Of a DNA stretch of 64,000 nucleotides, positions 62,417 through 64,000 are shown piece after piece. Made by a program: the position numbers and the translations under genes. The DNA lies in NCBI GenBank assembly GCA_948146395.1, contig OX411554.1, positions 42,545,869 to 42,609,868 on the forward strand, read 5' to 3'. Numbering within the stretch: the stretch's first letter is position 1; each line of letters begins with the position of its first letter. The notes under the pieces are model-generated. The model did no database searches and had not been told where the DNA came from. It was given only the letters and a program-made list of their open reading frames with translations. The stretch comes from Fragum whitleyi (taxonomy: Eukaryota; Mollusca; Bivalvia; Cardiida; Cardiidae).

Positions 62417-63843
62417 CCCAAGAGCCGTCAGAGACGGATTATGCTCCCGGAATAAGGCATTGTCACAAAAACAAAAGCCATGTTGGACATGGACATCCCC
62501 CGCAAAGAAAGCTTGATAGTAAACTGAAGCCTAATAGATAAAAGATTATTTTGTACTGTCAAAGATTTGCCTCCTATAAAATCTAAGTAATAAAACTAAC
62601 AAAGGGCAATAACTCCAAAATTATGCTAGCAAGAGTTGTAGTTCAGGTGTATTGCACTTCTTCTCCATGAGATCTATCCACTCATAAAGATTCAAGTTGA
62701 TAGCTTCTATACTTTAGGAGATTAGCTCCAGACAAAATCTAAGTATCATAAATAACAAAGGGCAATAACTCCAAAATTATGCAAGCAAGGGTTGCAGTTC
62801 TTGTACACTGCACTTATCCTCTATGAGATCTATCCACCCATAAAGTTTCAAGTTGATAGCTATTATAGTTTAGGAGATATGCTCCAGACATAATCTTAGT
62901 ATCAAAAATAATAAAGGGCAATAACTCCAAAATTATGCAAGCAAGAGTTGTAGTTCTTGTGCATAGCACTTCTCCTCCATGAGATCTATCCACCCATAGA
63001 GTATCAAGTTGATAGCTGTTATACTTTAGGAGATATGCTCCAGACATAATAACAAAGGGCAATAATTCCAAAATTATGCAAGCAAGAGTTGTAGTTCTTG
63101 TGCACTGCACTTCTCTTCCATAAGATCTATCCACCCATAAAGTTTCAAGTTGATAGCATAAGACTAGGAGAAATGAAAGAATAACTGTAATTTACGCGCT
63201 AGCGTAAAGGTAACAAACCTTTTTCCATGAGATATTTTTTTACGTTAATTTCAAATTGTTTATAGTAAAGGGCATCTGATTTGCTACTCAAATACGAAAT
63301 TTCACTAAATTCTGACAGTTAGACTAGGAGAAATTTGGGAAAAACTGTTTTTTTTACCCTAAATCCCCATTTTCCTGTGACGAGGCCTCAAATCCAAAAA
63401 CCATCACAGATGCATCAACACTATATCATAGAAAGTTCACATGGTAAGTTTCATTTGATTTGGCCCAAGGGTTATGGAGAAATAGGTGGGGACAGACGGA
63501 CGGACGGACAGACGGACGGAATAACTATTTTACATGCTTACGTAAAGGTAACAAATATTTAGCCCCCTTTTTCCATGATTTTTTTTTTTTTACGTTAATT
63601 TCAAATTGTTTATAGTAAAGGGCATCTGATTTGCTACTCAAATATGAAATTTCACTAAATTCTGACAATTAGACTAGGAGAAATTTGGGAAAAACTGTTT
63701 TTTCCCTAAGTCCCCTTTTCCGAAGATGAGGCCTCAAATCCAAAATCGTCACAGGTGCATCATCACTATATCATAGGGAGTTCATATGGTAAGTTTCATT
63801 TGATTTGGCCCAAGGGTTACTCTCCCTTCGGGGAGCATAAAAA
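62417..63843 (+). mobile_element. Pearl/Helentron-like element, family C, copy C2
   Basis: (c)caagagccgtcagagacgg (hairpin ccgtcagagacgg), arm atgctcccggaa. 156-bp units follow (gggcaat at 62604, 62760 and 62916), then the 'cctttttccatgag...gactaggagaaatttggg' module in two to three copies. A gacagacggacggacggacagacgg run lies at 63493-63517. The 3' hairpin ctctcccttcggggagcataaaaa ends it. It repeats the internal plan of C1 closely. Confidence 0.78.
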
Positions 63844-64000
63844 TTATAACCAGTTTGGGATATTTTTCATATGGAACTACATGTATTTTGCTTTGAGGAA
63901 AAGCATACATCTCTAGACTCAATTCAATGAAAAATCTTTGTTTGAAAAGGGGGTGCAATTTATATTCAAATGAATCCAGAGTTGATTTTACAGGTTTCTC
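63844..64000. other. Right edge of window, nothing recognised
   Basis: A+T-rich sequence with no identified structure. Confidence 0.4.

Overview
This window is eukaryotic, intron-rich and A+T-rich, and is dominated by transposable elements. The element types (Pearl-type repeats with ~145-156 bp core units and ACGG/ACAG microsatellites, a tRNA-headed SINE ending in 'gcggcgttaaactccattcaatcaatc', many MITEs) point to a mollusc, most likely a bivalve. The species cannot be named from the sequence. There are no bacterial genes, rRNA, functional tRNA or CRISPR arrays.

Host gene: the only convincing host gene lies on the minus strand. Eleven exons (S1 at 52402-52590 through S11 at 15352-15546) each encode one complete CCP/sushi domain. 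All are bounded by AG/GT and all are phase 1-1, so they can be spliced in frame into about 688 codons. They alternate strictly between two subtypes. Type B begins G-D-C-G-x-P-P and carries I-T-C-E-D...G-W-S (189-228 bp). Type A mostly carries a C-G-x-S-L-P-Y-V-like start and N-G-x-W-(S/T)-A-P (174-177 bp). The visible order is B-A-B-A-B-A-B-A-B-A-B. This looks like an internal part of a large, probably secreted or membrane-anchored, multi-sushi protein that grew by duplicating a two-domain B+A cassette. No signal peptide, start codon, terminal exon or polyA site was found, so the gene probably runs past the window or its end exons are not recognisable.

Layout: 1-6400 has an inverted element built of 11-bp-phased CGT motifs (1-1415) and a ~130-bp inverted pair at 1.9/6.1 kb. 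6414-14186 is a block of Pearl/Helentron-like elements (families A, B, C) with SINEs. 14.2-53 kb is the sushi gene, with introns full of MITEs, SINEs, tandem repeats and more Pearl-like elements, including nested insertions that reveal exact empty sites. 54224-59880 is a minus-strand Ty3/gypsy retrotransposon with the unusual order gag-PR-IN-RT-RNase H (Gmr1 type), one 3' LTR and no visible 5' LTR. 59.88-63.84 kb is again Pearl-like elements, some placed end to end.

Non-coding theme: the Pearl-like families differ in sequence but share one grammar. It runs ACAAGA, a 5' hairpin, a short arm, ~145-156 bp tandem units, an ACGG-type microsatellite, then a 3' hairpin that carries the complement of the 5' arm and ends in TAAAA. 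In three families the 3' hairpin loop is CTTCG.
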